A DNA stretch of 64,000 bases from Pseudomaricurvus sp050633365 (GTDB lineage Bacteria; Pseudomonadota; Gammaproteobacteria; Pseudomonadales; Cellvibrionaceae), in assembly GCA_050633365.1 (NCBI GenBank), contig JBOEGJ010000009.1:62001-126000 (forward strand). The letters are read 5' to 3'. Under the pieces are notes generated by a model. It was given only the letters and a program-made list of their open reading frames with translations, made no database searches and was not told the origin of the DNA. The first letter of the stretch is position 1. Every line of letters begins with the position of its first letter. Below are positions 32,509 to 40,138 of this stretch, piece after piece. A program made the position numbers and the translations under genes.

Positions 32509-33450
32509 CTAATACTGGCGCTCGACCTTCAGCTCTAAACTGTACTGATCACTTGAGTTGACTTGGTACCGCTTTCCGATTTCCCTCTGATTGTTGGTCG
32601 CGCTTTCCAGCGCCCCTCCAATATTGATCCATTCGCCCAGCCGGGCGTTAACCGTAGAGCTAAAGCTGGCGGTGTCTATTTCTCGATTGTTACGTTTATT
32701 GGTGTTTTGTTTTTGGGCTGATATCTCCAGAGTCACTCGCTCGTCGCCGGAGGTGATGGGTGTGACATAAAAGCCGGTGACCACAGGCTTGTAGTCTTGG
32801 GTCTCCGTTGAGTGATAGCGATCGAGGCTAAAAAAAGGAATCTCCTTGCCGGTTTCGATTCGAGCGGGATGGCCTTCTAGGGCATTAATGGTCTGTTGCG
32901 TATTGCCTTTAGATTGGGTCGAGCGATTTCGCACATAGGTGGTTGATGTGTACTTGGAGTTGCTGCTAGAGCGGCTCAAGGTGCCCTGGGCCGAATCTGA
33001 GTGCACGGGTTTTCCATCGAGTGTTGTTGTCCCAATCTTGATTCCGCCGCTTGAGTTGTGTTGCTCATAGCGAAAATCGTGGTTGACGCTTTGGCTGCTG
33101 AGTCTTTCGCCGTTGTTTTGACGCAGTGAGATTCTGAACTGCGCAAGGGGTGTATCCAGCTCATCGATAAGTGCCCGCAGCTGTGCGATTTCGGATGGGT
33201 CTCCCTTGAGGATGAGTTGGTTATTGGCGGCTGTAATCTGTGTTTCGGCGGACGCTACCGCGTGAAGTGAAGGGACAAGCATCTGCGCCGGTCGGTGTTT
33301 TAGCGGGATCACCTCAAAGCCGCTAGCCCGGGATAGGTTTGAGATGAATAGCGTGAAAATCATGACTGCCGCGACAATCGCGAATCGCACTGGAGTGGTG
33401 TGCTGATGCCCCGTTGTCGAGAGGAGGTTGAGCATTTTTCGGGGAATCAT
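32509..33450 (-). CDS. Secretin-like periplasmic protein without a complete barrel domain
   Basis: The 313-residue protein has a signal anchor (about residues 22-42) and a NolW/secretin N-domain (about 44-112: FEVIPLKHRPAQMLVPSLHAV and LILKGDPSEIAQLRALIDELDTP). After a Ser-rich linker (about 115-185) it has a segment like the start of the secretin C-domain (INALEGHPARIETGKEIPFF, FYVTPITSGDERVTLEISAQ, and NARLGEWINIGG). Full secretins are two to three times longer and form outer-membrane pores; this one is unlikely to. It is last in the reverse-strand run after roxA and the PLD-like gene. GAGAG precedes the ATG. Confidence 0.75.
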   Translation of the reverse strand: MIPRKMLNLLSTTGHQHTTPVRFAIVAAVMIFTLFISNLSRASGFEVIPLKHRPAQMLVPSLHAVASAETQITAANNQLILKGDPSEIAQLRALIDELDTPLAQFRISLRQNNGERLSSQSVNHDFRYEQHNSSGGIKIGTTTLDGKPVHSDSAQGTLSRSSSNSKYTSTTYVRNRSTQSKGNTQQTINALEGHPARIETGKEIPFFSLDRYHSTETQDYKPVVTGFYVTPITSGDERVTLEISAQKQNTNKRNNREIDTASFSSTVNARLGEWINIGGALESATNNQREIGKRYQVNSSDQYSLELKVERQY

Positions 33451-33515
33451 ATTATCTCTCGCGACCTATTGTTGGGGTTCTGTTGTTTGGCGGTTATAAG
33501 CTAATTGTCTGGCGG

Positions 33516-34124
33516 TCATAAGCTAAAGCTGGTGAGCTCAGCAATGGCATGACTTTGACGCGACCAGAGCCAGTTGAATTCTTCAAGCAATGAGCGTGCC
33601 TCATGTGGGGCATCGGTATTGCAAAAGCCGTCATAATCGCCATCGTGATGCTGCAGCAAGAGTTGTCTTTGATCAAAGACCATGTAGGCCCGAGCATTGT
33701 TTTCTGGTTCGTACTTTAAGGCTTTGAATTCAATTTTACTGGTTAGGCGTTGTTGCAGTGCGACAAATCGGTGGCGACTTTGAATTGCCGATAGTGGCTG
33801 CTTTATCAAAACTCGAATTTTTGATTGTCGGTGCCCTCTGGCGACTTGGCTTAGCTGTTCGCACACGGCTTGATGGCTAAATAGTTGTCGGTCGAGGTCA
33901 TTGGTTAAAATATCGATTTCTCGGCGCGTGTTTTGAAGGGCATTTTGCAGGTGTTTTACAAAGGCTTCGGGGCCGTGAAGTAAGGTCAGGGTATCGCAGC
34001 TTTCTGAGGTCCGCTCGGTAAAATCTACGCTGTTCATGGAGGGGCATCTTTTTGGCTGGATTGTAATGACGCGGGCGTCGTCAGTTGGTGCTGGTTGTTG
34101 ATCGGCTGGGCTCGTGGCGATCAA
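33516..34124 (-). CDS. PLD-like (DUF7931-type) protein, 5' end uncertain
   Basis: The conserved part (about residues 45-195 here) resembles a phospholipase D-like fold: IDILTNDLDRQLFSHQAVCEQL, SKIRVLIKQPLSAIQSRHRFVALQQRL and ARAYMVFDQRQLLLQ, but no HKD catalytic motif is present. In relatives this domain is often fused to an N-terminal acetyltransferase, which is missing here. The annotated start is a TTG without a ribosome site; ATG 34037 is the first ATG. The frame stays open and coding-like upstream to 34236 with no start codon (see findings). It lies between roxA and the secretin-like gene. Confidence 0.6.
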   Translation of the reverse strand: MIATSPADQQPAPTDDARVITIQPKRCPSMNSVDFTERTSESCDTLTLLHGPEAFVKHLQNALQNTRREIDILTNDLDRQLFSHQAVCEQLSQVARGHRQSKIRVLIKQPLSAIQSRHRFVALQQRLTSKIEFKALKYEPENNARAYMVFDQRQLLLQHHDGDYDGFCNTDAPHEARSLLEEFNWLWSRQSHAIAELTSFSL

Positions 34125-34252
34125 TTCAGGCTGTGTAAGATTGCCATGAACGTCGTCGAGAATAAAGGCGGTGTCGGTGTCGGAGGAGATGGAGATCGAT
34201 TCGAGTGGCGAGCCCCCTAGTGCTCGCCATCGCTATTTGGCCGCCGCTTCAA

Positions 34253-35398
34253 TTACTCGGCAAATTCGAGCTTGTCTCCGGCGACGAGTAATTTGAGTGC
34301 GGTGGTGTCATCGTTATGGCGGCAAGCCGCTGCGAGTTGAGCGCCGCTGTAGACAGAATTCTTGCAAATAAGGGCCGCCAGCTCGGGTGAGGTTTTTAGT
34401 ATTTCGCCGTCGACAAACAGGTCGCACTGAGTGTCGGTGAGTGCCGTGAAGGCAAAGCGTGAGGTGGGGTTGCGTTCAAATTGGTGGTTTGGATTCCAGT
34501 CGATTTCATCGATATCGATCGGGTCGCTGTCCACAGGCTCATATTTAGGCTGAGTCATGTAGCGTCCAAACCATTCGCGGATGCGCTCGTCGGTGAGACT
34601 CTTGTGCCAAATGTCTTTTACTTGTTTGAGTGCGTCGGGGCTGATTTCGCCGCAATTGTCCTGTAGTGCCAGATTGGTATCGGTAAAGCGATCGTCCTCC
34701 GATAGATCCATGAGGCATTCCTGCAATAGCTCTTCGAGAATCTCGCTTTTGCTGGGCGCGCGAAAGCCAATCGAGTAGGTGATGCACTCATCATCAAGGG
34801 CTTTGCCCCAGTGGGCGTATTGTGGCGGCAGGTAGAGCATGTCGCCAGGATTCAGCGTGTACTCTTCTTGTGTCTCGAAGTCCCTAATAATGTGAAGTGG
34901 TGTCTCGTTCAGTGTCGGGGTTTTGTGGTCGCATACTTGTCCCAGTTGCCAGTGTCTCTGGCCGCCGGCTTGTAGCAAAAAAACATCGTATTGATCGTAG
35001 TGGGGGCCGACACTACCGCCCTTGGTGGCGTAGCTGATCATGATGTCGTCCAGACGCCAATTGGGGATGAAGCGAAATTTGTCGAGCAGTGCCGTAACGT
35101 CTGGAAGGTAGTGATCAGCTGCTTGGATTAGCAGTGTCCAGTGGCTCTCAGGCAGTTGGCTGTAGGTGTCTTCGGTAAAGGGGCCTTTTTTCAATTCCCA
35201 GGGGGTATTTCCCTGTTCCACAATAATGCGCGACTCGATATCTTCTTCAAGCGACAGGCCCGCCAATTCGTCGGCGGCTATGGGGCTTTGATAGTTGGGA
35301 ATGGCTTGTCGGATTAGTACCGGCTTCTTTTGCCAGTAATCGCGCAAAAATTCTTCGGTGGACAGGTGTCCCAATGTGGTCAGGGGAGGAAGATTCAT
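34253..35398 (-). CDS. roxA: Ribosomal protein L16 arginine hydroxylase RoxA (cupin)
   Basis: The 381-residue protein matches RoxA/YcfD, an Fe(II)/2-oxoglutarate oxygenase that hydroxylates an arginine of ribosomal protein L16. The JmjC-type iron site is seen in VGPHYDQYDVFLLQ (HxD) with the later histidine in YLPPQYAHWG. The C-terminal winged-helix part ends LKLLVAGDKLEFAE. It is 77 bases downstream of purB, with a GC-rich hairpin between. The gene order next to purB, hflD and mnmA is like that in Pseudomonas. Confidence 0.92.
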   Translation of the reverse strand: MNLPPLTTLGHLSTEEFLRDYWQKKPVLIRQAIPNYQSPIAADELAGLSLEEDIESRIIVEQGNTPWELKKGPFTEDTYSQLPESHWTLLIQAADHYLPDVTALLDKFRFIPNWRLDDIMISYATKGGSVGPHYDQYDVFLLQAGGQRHWQLGQVCDHKTPTLNETPLHIIRDFETQEEYTLNPGDMLYLPPQYAHWGKALDDECITYSIGFRAPSKSEILEELLQECLMDLSEDDRFTDTNLALQDNCGEISPDALKQVKDIWHKSLTDERIREWFGRYMTQPKYEPVDSDPIDIDEIDWNPNHQFERNPTSRFAFTALTDTQCDLFVDGEILKTSPELAALICKNSVYSGAQLAAACRHNDDTTALKLLVAGDKLEFAE

Positions 35399-35440
35399 GG
35401 CGTTTTCACTGGTTGTCGTTGCGGCGGTGCGGGAGTGACC

Positions 35441-35464
35441 TGCAAGGAGGGGGGCCTCCTTGCA
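35441..35464 (-). other. Perfect 10-bp hairpin between purB and roxA
   Basis: TGCAAGGAGG and CCTCCTTGCA flank a four-base loop. There is no T-run after it in the transcript direction, so it is not a classic terminator. It could protect the purB mRNA 3' end or attenuate entry into roxA. Confidence 0.7.
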
Positions 35465-35475
35465 GTAGGTGTCAA

Positions 35476-36843
35476 TTACAGGTCTTTTGCTTGGCTGACA
35501 GCGTTGCCAATGTAGTTGGCTGGTGTCAATTGGCGCATCGACTCTTTGGCTTCCTCTGGAATGTCGAGGGTTTCAACAAAGTCGGCCAAAACTTGGCGAT
35601 TGATGGTTTGGCCGCGAGTCAGCGCCTTCAGTTTTTCATAGGGCTCGGCTACGTCATAGCGACGCATGATGGTCTGAATGGGTTCGGCCAAGACTTCCCA
35701 GCTGTTATCGAGATCTTCAGCCAGGCGAGCGCGGTTAATCTCCAGTTTGCCAACCCCTTTTTGGGTGGAGGCGTAGGCGATGCTGCTATAGCCAAAACCG
35801 ACGCCCATGTTACGCAAAACGGTTGAATCGGTCAGATCCCGCTGCCAGCGAGAAACTGGCAACTTGGCGGCCAAATGATTGAATACGGCGTTAGCCAAGC
35901 CCAGGTTGCCTTCGGAGTTCTCGAAATCGATCGGGTTTACTTTGTGTGGCATGGTGGATGAACCCACTTCACCGGCGATGGTCTTCTGCTTGAAGTAGCC
36001 CAGTGAGATGTAGCCCCACACATCGCGATCGAAATCGATCAGGATGGTGTTGAAGCGGGCGATGGCATCAAACAGCTCGGCGATATAGTCGTGCGGCTCA
36101 ATCTGAGTGGTGTATGGGTTCCAGTTCAGACCAAGGCTGGTGACAAATGCCTCGGCATTGGCTTGCCAGTCAACTGCTGGGTAGGCCGATAGGTGGGCGT
36201 TGTAGTTTCCAACTGCACCGTTGATTTTGCCAAGAAGCTCCACTTGCTGAATTTGAGCGAACTGGCGGCGCAGGCGAGCGACAACGTTAGCCATCTCTTT
36301 GCCGACCGTGGTTGGAGATGCGGTCTGACCGTGGGTGCGAGATAGCATGGGGTCGGCAGCGAATTCATCGGCCATGGCGGCGATGGCGTCAATGATTTTC
36401 TGGGCTTGCGGTAGTAACACTTGATCGCGGCCATCGCGCAGCATGAGCGCGTGAGACAGGTTGTTGATGTCCTCTGAAGTGCAGGCGAAGTGAACAAACT
36501 CGGTGACTGCTAGCAGCTCTTTATTGTCGGCAAATTGCTCTTTGATGAAGTACTCAACGGCTTTTACATCGTGGTTTGTCGTACTTTCGATTTCTTTGAT
36601 GCGGGCGGCATGAGCTTCGTCAAAGTTGTCAACGATGGCGTTAAGTTGCGCGTTGGCGGCATCAGAAAAGGCGGGCACTTCGGCAATGCCTTCGTGTTTT
36701 GCCAATTGCTGTAGCCAGCGAATTTCGACCTCGACGCGACAGCGAATGAGTCCAAATTCACTGAAAATAGAACGGTAGTCCGCTGTTTTGCTGCCGTAGC
36801 GGCCGTCAATTGGGGATACCGCAGAAAGTGCCGAAAGCTCCAT
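35476..36843 (-). CDS. purB: Adenylosuccinate lyase
   Basis: The 455-residue enzyme carries out two steps of purine synthesis (SAICAR to AICAR and adenylosuccinate to AMP). It matches E. coli PurB closely: it begins MELSALSAVSPIDGRYGSK and has the signature GSSTMPHKVNPIDFENSEGN with the catalytic serine, and TSEDINNLSHAL. I set the start by this alignment; in-frame ATGs at 36858 and 36873 exist, none with a good ribosome site. hflD and mnmA lie just upstream on the same strand. Confidence 0.94.
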   Translation of the reverse strand: MELSALSAVSPIDGRYGSKTADYRSIFSEFGLIRCRVEVEIRWLQQLAKHEGIAEVPAFSDAANAQLNAIVDNFDEAHAARIKEIESTTNHDVKAVEYFIKEQFADNKELLAVTEFVHFACTSEDINNLSHALMLRDGRDQVLLPQAQKIIDAIAAMADEFAADPMLSRTHGQTASPTTVGKEMANVVARLRRQFAQIQQVELLGKINGAVGNYNAHLSAYPAVDWQANAEAFVTSLGLNWNPYTTQIEPHDYIAELFDAIARFNTILIDFDRDVWGYISLGYFKQKTIAGEVGSSTMPHKVNPIDFENSEGNLGLANAVFNHLAAKLPVSRWQRDLTDSTVLRNMGVGFGYSSIAYASTQKGVGKLEINRARLAEDLDNSWEVLAEPIQTIMRRYDVAEPYEKLKALTRGQTINRQVLADFVETLDIPEEAKESMRQLTPANYIGNAVSQAKDL

Positions 36844-36944
36844 CGATGTAGAAACCATAGTTTTAAAAACCATTCAGTCAGTGTGTTTAAAAGAGGGTGT
36901 AAAAATTAGGGGGCGAATAATACCGGAAATCGCCCCTTTGAGCC

Positions 36945-37577
36945 TTAACTTTTCTGAAGTTTTAGTAATTCATCTGCTGTTGCGGATAGTCGCTTTCGGC
37001 TGAGAATAACCTGAAGCCGTTTTCCGCCGACTTGGCGCCATAAAGTCGCCGAGCGAATGCCCGAAAAGAGCAGTGCTCTGACTTGATTGGCAACGCGGGT
37101 TTGTTGCAGGTAGCTGAAGTCACCGTTGACTTGTATGCGAAACTTGAAGGTGCTGATGGTGTCGCTGTAGAGACTGCCGATACTGGCCAGCACGTTTTCA
37201 TGGGTTGTGCCGAAATGTTCGGCTTGGCGTGCGCTCTGTTCGAGTCCAGAGCCAATACTCTCGAGCATGTCCTTGCGGGCCATCATTTTCTTTTGTAGGT
37301 GAAGAATGCCCAGTACGTAGCGCAGGGTATCGGGATAGTCTCTGTTTTGGTGGTGATGAAGTAAGTCGCTCATAACCTTGAGGCCGAGTTCGACCCCGTC
37401 GACCTTGCCACCATAAACCGCCAGTGTCGATTCGGGGTTCTGTTCGAGCAGGCTGTTTATGGACACGGTTTGTGCGTCGCTAGGTATGTAACCGGTTTTT
37501 GCCAGTTGCTCCACCAGAGCGGCCGCTTGAAATACGCCAGCCAAGGCGAGGGTTATATCGTTCCAGTTCTTGCTCAA
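36945..37577 (-). CDS. hflD: High-frequency lysogenization protein HflD
   Basis: The 210-residue all-helical peripheral membrane protein matches HflD (NDITLALAGVFQAAALVEQLAKTG; LLHHHQNRDYPDTLRYVLGILHLQKK). In E. coli HflD binds the lambda CII protein; its normal role is not settled. It lies between mnmA (14 bases upstream) and purB, the same place as in E. coli and Pseudomonas. The start is TTG at 37577, with AGGA upstream; no other start fits the conserved N-terminus. Confidence 0.92.
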   Translation of the reverse strand: MSKNWNDITLALAGVFQAAALVEQLAKTGYIPSDAQTVSINSLLEQNPESTLAVYGGKVDGVELGLKVMSDLLHHHQNRDYPDTLRYVLGILHLQKKMMARKDMLESIGSGLEQSARQAEHFGTTHENVLASIGSLYSDTISTFKFRIQVNGDFSYLQQTRVANQVRALLFSGIRSATLWRQVGGKRLQVILSRKRLSATADELLKLQKS

Positions 37578-37591
37578 AGATCCTGTTCCTT

Positions 37592-38770
37592 TTACCGAGT
37601 GACGCTGTTGGTTTCTGGCGTTGATGTGGCGTTATCGGCGGCGGCTTCGATTACCGCACCCCCAAGGCAAATGTCTTGATGGTAGAAAACGATAGATTGC
37701 CCGGGTGTTATTGCACGCTGAGGCTCGTCAAAGGTCACCTGAAGTGAGTCGCCTTTGATCTCAACCGCGCAGGCTTGATCTGGCTGGCGGTAGCGGGTTT
37801 TTGCCATGCACCGAAAAGACTCAGATGCTGGGAGTCCGTTGATCCAGTGTGGTTGGCCCGCGATTAGCCCGCTATTGAGTAGTAGCGGGTGATCTTTGCC
37901 TTGTACGGCGATTAGCGTATTGGTGGCCAGTTCTTTTTTGGCGACATACCAAGGTTCTTCGTTGGCGTTTTTGAGCCCGCCAATTCCCAGCCCCTGACGC
38001 TGGCCGATGGTGTGGTACATGAGGCCGTTGTGGCTGCCAATTTCATTGCCGTTATCGTCTGCTATAGGTCCGGGCTGAGCCGGCAGGTATTGCTGCAGAA
38101 AATCTTTGAAGCGACGCTCTCCGATGAAGCAGATCCCGGTGCTGTCTTTCTTGTTGTGTGTAATTAGGTCGTGTTTTTGGGCGAGCTCACGCACGGCAGG
38201 CTTTTCCAGTTCGCCGACTGGGAACAGTGATTTGGCGAATTCGGCTTCACCCACTGCGTGTAAGAAATAACTTTGATCTTTGTTGTTGTCGAGGCCTTTC
38301 AGTAGGCGAGTTTGGCCATCTTTGGTGGTGAGCTTGCGCACGTAATGCCCGGTGGCAATGTAATCGGCGCCCAGCACTTTGGCGTAGTCGAGAAAGACCT
38401 TAAATTTGATTTCCCGATTGCACAGTATGTCTGGATTAGGGGTGCGACCCGCTTGATACTCTTCCAGGAAGTGCTCGAACACATTATCCCAATACTCGCC
38501 GGCAAAGTTGGCCGTATGCAGCTTGATGCCGAGCTTCTTACACACGGATTCAGCGTCTACTAAGTCATCTTTGGCGGTGCAGTATTCTGTGCCGTCGTCT
38601 TCGTCCCAGTTCTTCATGAATAGGCCTTCGACCTTATAGCCTTGTTCTATTAGCAGAAGAGCGGAAACGGAGGAGTCCACTCCGCCGGACATTCCCACGA
38701 TTACCGTGGTGTCTTCGGGGGCTTTGGGTTCGGTGCTTGCGGTGCGTTGATTGTTCAATCGAAAGTCCAC
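37592..38770 (-). CDS. mnmA: tRNA-specific 2-thiouridylase MnmA
   Basis: The 392-residue enzyme inserts sulfur at C2 of U34 in tRNAs for Lys, Glu and Gln. The PP-loop is VGMSGGVDSS (about residues 25-34), the motif NPDILCNREIKFK holds the first catalytic cysteine and TGICFIGERRF the second. The sulfur arrives through TusBCD, also encoded in this window, and TusE. The start is GTG at 38770, giving about 22 residues before the PP-loop strand; the final 20 residues are not conserved. A nudix gene is 47 bases upstream. Confidence 0.94.
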   Translation of the reverse strand: MDFRLNNQRTASTEPKAPEDTTVIVGMSGGVDSSVSALLLIEQGYKVEGLFMKNWDEDDGTEYCTAKDDLVDAESVCKKLGIKLHTANFAGEYWDNVFEHFLEEYQAGRTPNPDILCNREIKFKVFLDYAKVLGADYIATGHYVRKLTTKDGQTRLLKGLDNNKDQSYFLHAVGEAEFAKSLFPVGELEKPAVRELAQKHDLITHNKKDSTGICFIGERRFKDFLQQYLPAQPGPIADDNGNEIGSHNGLMYHTIGQRQGLGIGGLKNANEEPWYVAKKELATNTLIAVQGKDHPLLLNSGLIAGQPHWINGLPASESFRCMAKTRYRQPDQACAVEIKGDSLQVTFDEPQRAITPGQSIVFYHQDICLGGAVIEAAADNATSTPETNSVTR

Positions 38771-38817
38771 TGAGGTTGTCTGGGGTAATGCATTGGCGCA
38801 GGTTGGGCGCGGCTATT

Positions 38818-39264
38818 CTACCTTTGCTCGCTGATGAGTTCCAACGGGTAGGAGATGCCTAATCGATAGTCGTCGATGACTTGCTTAACAATGGGGCTTC
38901 TCAGCTGGTCTTCAAGCAGCAAGATTTCTTCGTAGTCTAGCCACAGGGCTTCAAGTATGCCGTCATCGAGAGTGGCGTTTGGGTTGTGTTCGAGTGGCTC
39001 TGCAATAAGGGTGGATCGAATGTAGCTTACGCCGTTGGGGGCGTGATAGGTCGAAATGCCGCCGAAACGGGTCGGCATAACTAGCCATCCGGTCTCTTCT
39101 TTGGTTTCGCGAATGGCAGCGTCAACGATGGATTCGCCGTTTTCGATATGCCCTGCAGGCTGGTTGTAGACAGTGCGGCCGTCCCGTTTCTCTTTGACCA
39201 ATAGGTATTTGTTTTCCTGTTCTACAATTGTGGCGACGGTGGCGTGGGGTTTTGAGTGGTGCAT
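38818..39264 (-). CDS. nudJ: Nudix hydrolase NudJ-like
   Basis: The 148-residue protein has a complete Nudix box, GHIENGESIVDAAIRETKEETG (G-x5-E-x7-RE-x2-EE-x-G with a match at each key position). It resembles E. coli NudJ (YmfB), a phosphatase of nucleoside tri- and diphosphates and of HMP pyrophosphate, and like that gene lies next to mnmA and rluE. AGGA precedes the ATG by six bases. The mnmA gene follows after 47 bases, likely on one transcript. Confidence 0.88.
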   Translation of the reverse strand: MHHSKPHATVATIVEQENKYLLVKEKRDGRTVYNQPAGHIENGESIVDAAIRETKEETGWLVMPTRFGGISTYHAPNGVSYIRSTLIAEPLEHNPNATLDDGILEALWLDYEEILLLEDQLRSPIVKQVIDDYRLGISYPLELISEQR

Positions 39265-39340
39265 AGTTGATCCTGAAGGAGTTGCCGATTGGTTTTTTTG
39301 AAAGATTTTGGGTTTTGTAGTTTTACGACAACGTAAGGTT

Positions 39341-39979
39341 CTAGCGCCGACGAGGTTTGTGGTGTCGTTTGCTTGGGCTAGCGACTCTTCTGTTGTGGTT
39401 TGGGTTGCGTCTGGCGCTTGCTGGAATCTCTATTTTGGAGGTTTCCAGGGCGTGTTCACCAGGCTGCAGCTCACCCAGGCTCCAGGGGCCAATACTGGCA
39501 CGAATAAGCCTGAGTGTTGGATGGCCAATAGCAGCGGTCATACGCCGAACTTGGCGGTTTTTGCCTTCGGTGAGTGTGATCTCGAGCCATTGTGTTGGGA
39601 TGTTTTGGCGCTCGCGAATAGGTGGGAGTCGAGCCCACAAATTGGGTGGTTCTGCGATGGCACGGCATTTTGCGGGTTTTGTGGGGCCATCTTTTAGGGT
39701 TAGACCTTGCTCGAATTGCTGCAGGGCTTGATGGCTTGGGGTTCCCTCGACTTGTGCCCAGTAGGTTTTTGGCTGTTTGTGTTTCGGGCTGGCGATGTAG
39801 TTTTGCAGTGGGCCATCGTCGGTGAGCAGCAGCAACCCCTCTGAGTCGAAATCAAGACGCCCTGCGGGGTAGAAGCCGGGGTGATTCGGCAGGTATTTTT
39901 TTAGGGTTGTGCGATCGTCTGCGTCTTGGAATTGGCAGAGGACCTGAAAAGGTTTGTTCAAAAGAATCACGGAACTCAT
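39341..39979 (-). CDS. rluE: 23S rRNA pseudouridine(2457) synthase RluE
   Basis: The 212-residue protein belongs to the RsuA/RluE group. It has ILLNKPFQVLCQF at the N-terminus, the catalytic GRLDFDSEGLLLLT and EGKNRQVRRMTAAIGHPTLRLIR. It has no S4 domain, as expected for RluE. The last 25 residues (RRNPNHNRRV...KPRRR) are strongly basic and probably bind RNA. It starts the reverse-strand run to roxA and is divergent from icd. It is the third pseudouridine synthase in this window. Confidence 0.92.
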   Translation of the reverse strand: MSSVILLNKPFQVLCQFQDADDRTTLKKYLPNHPGFYPAGRLDFDSEGLLLLTDDGPLQNYIASPKHKQPKTYWAQVEGTPSHQALQQFEQGLTLKDGPTKPAKCRAIAEPPNLWARLPPIRERQNIPTQWLEITLTEGKNRQVRRMTAAIGHPTLRLIRASIGPWSLGELQPGEHALETSKIEIPASARRNPNHNRRVASPSKRHHKPRRR

Positions 39980-40138
39980 GATGTTTGTAATCGTTTCGTT
40001 ATGTGCATGATGTAATTTTACTACCTAAATGAGTGCTACTCTGTTAGTATTCGCCGCGCCAATGAGGAGCTGAAACGACCAAAAGTCATTCAGTGTAGGC
40101 TCAAATAAAAGCAATTGATCCGACGTATGGGAGAGAAA

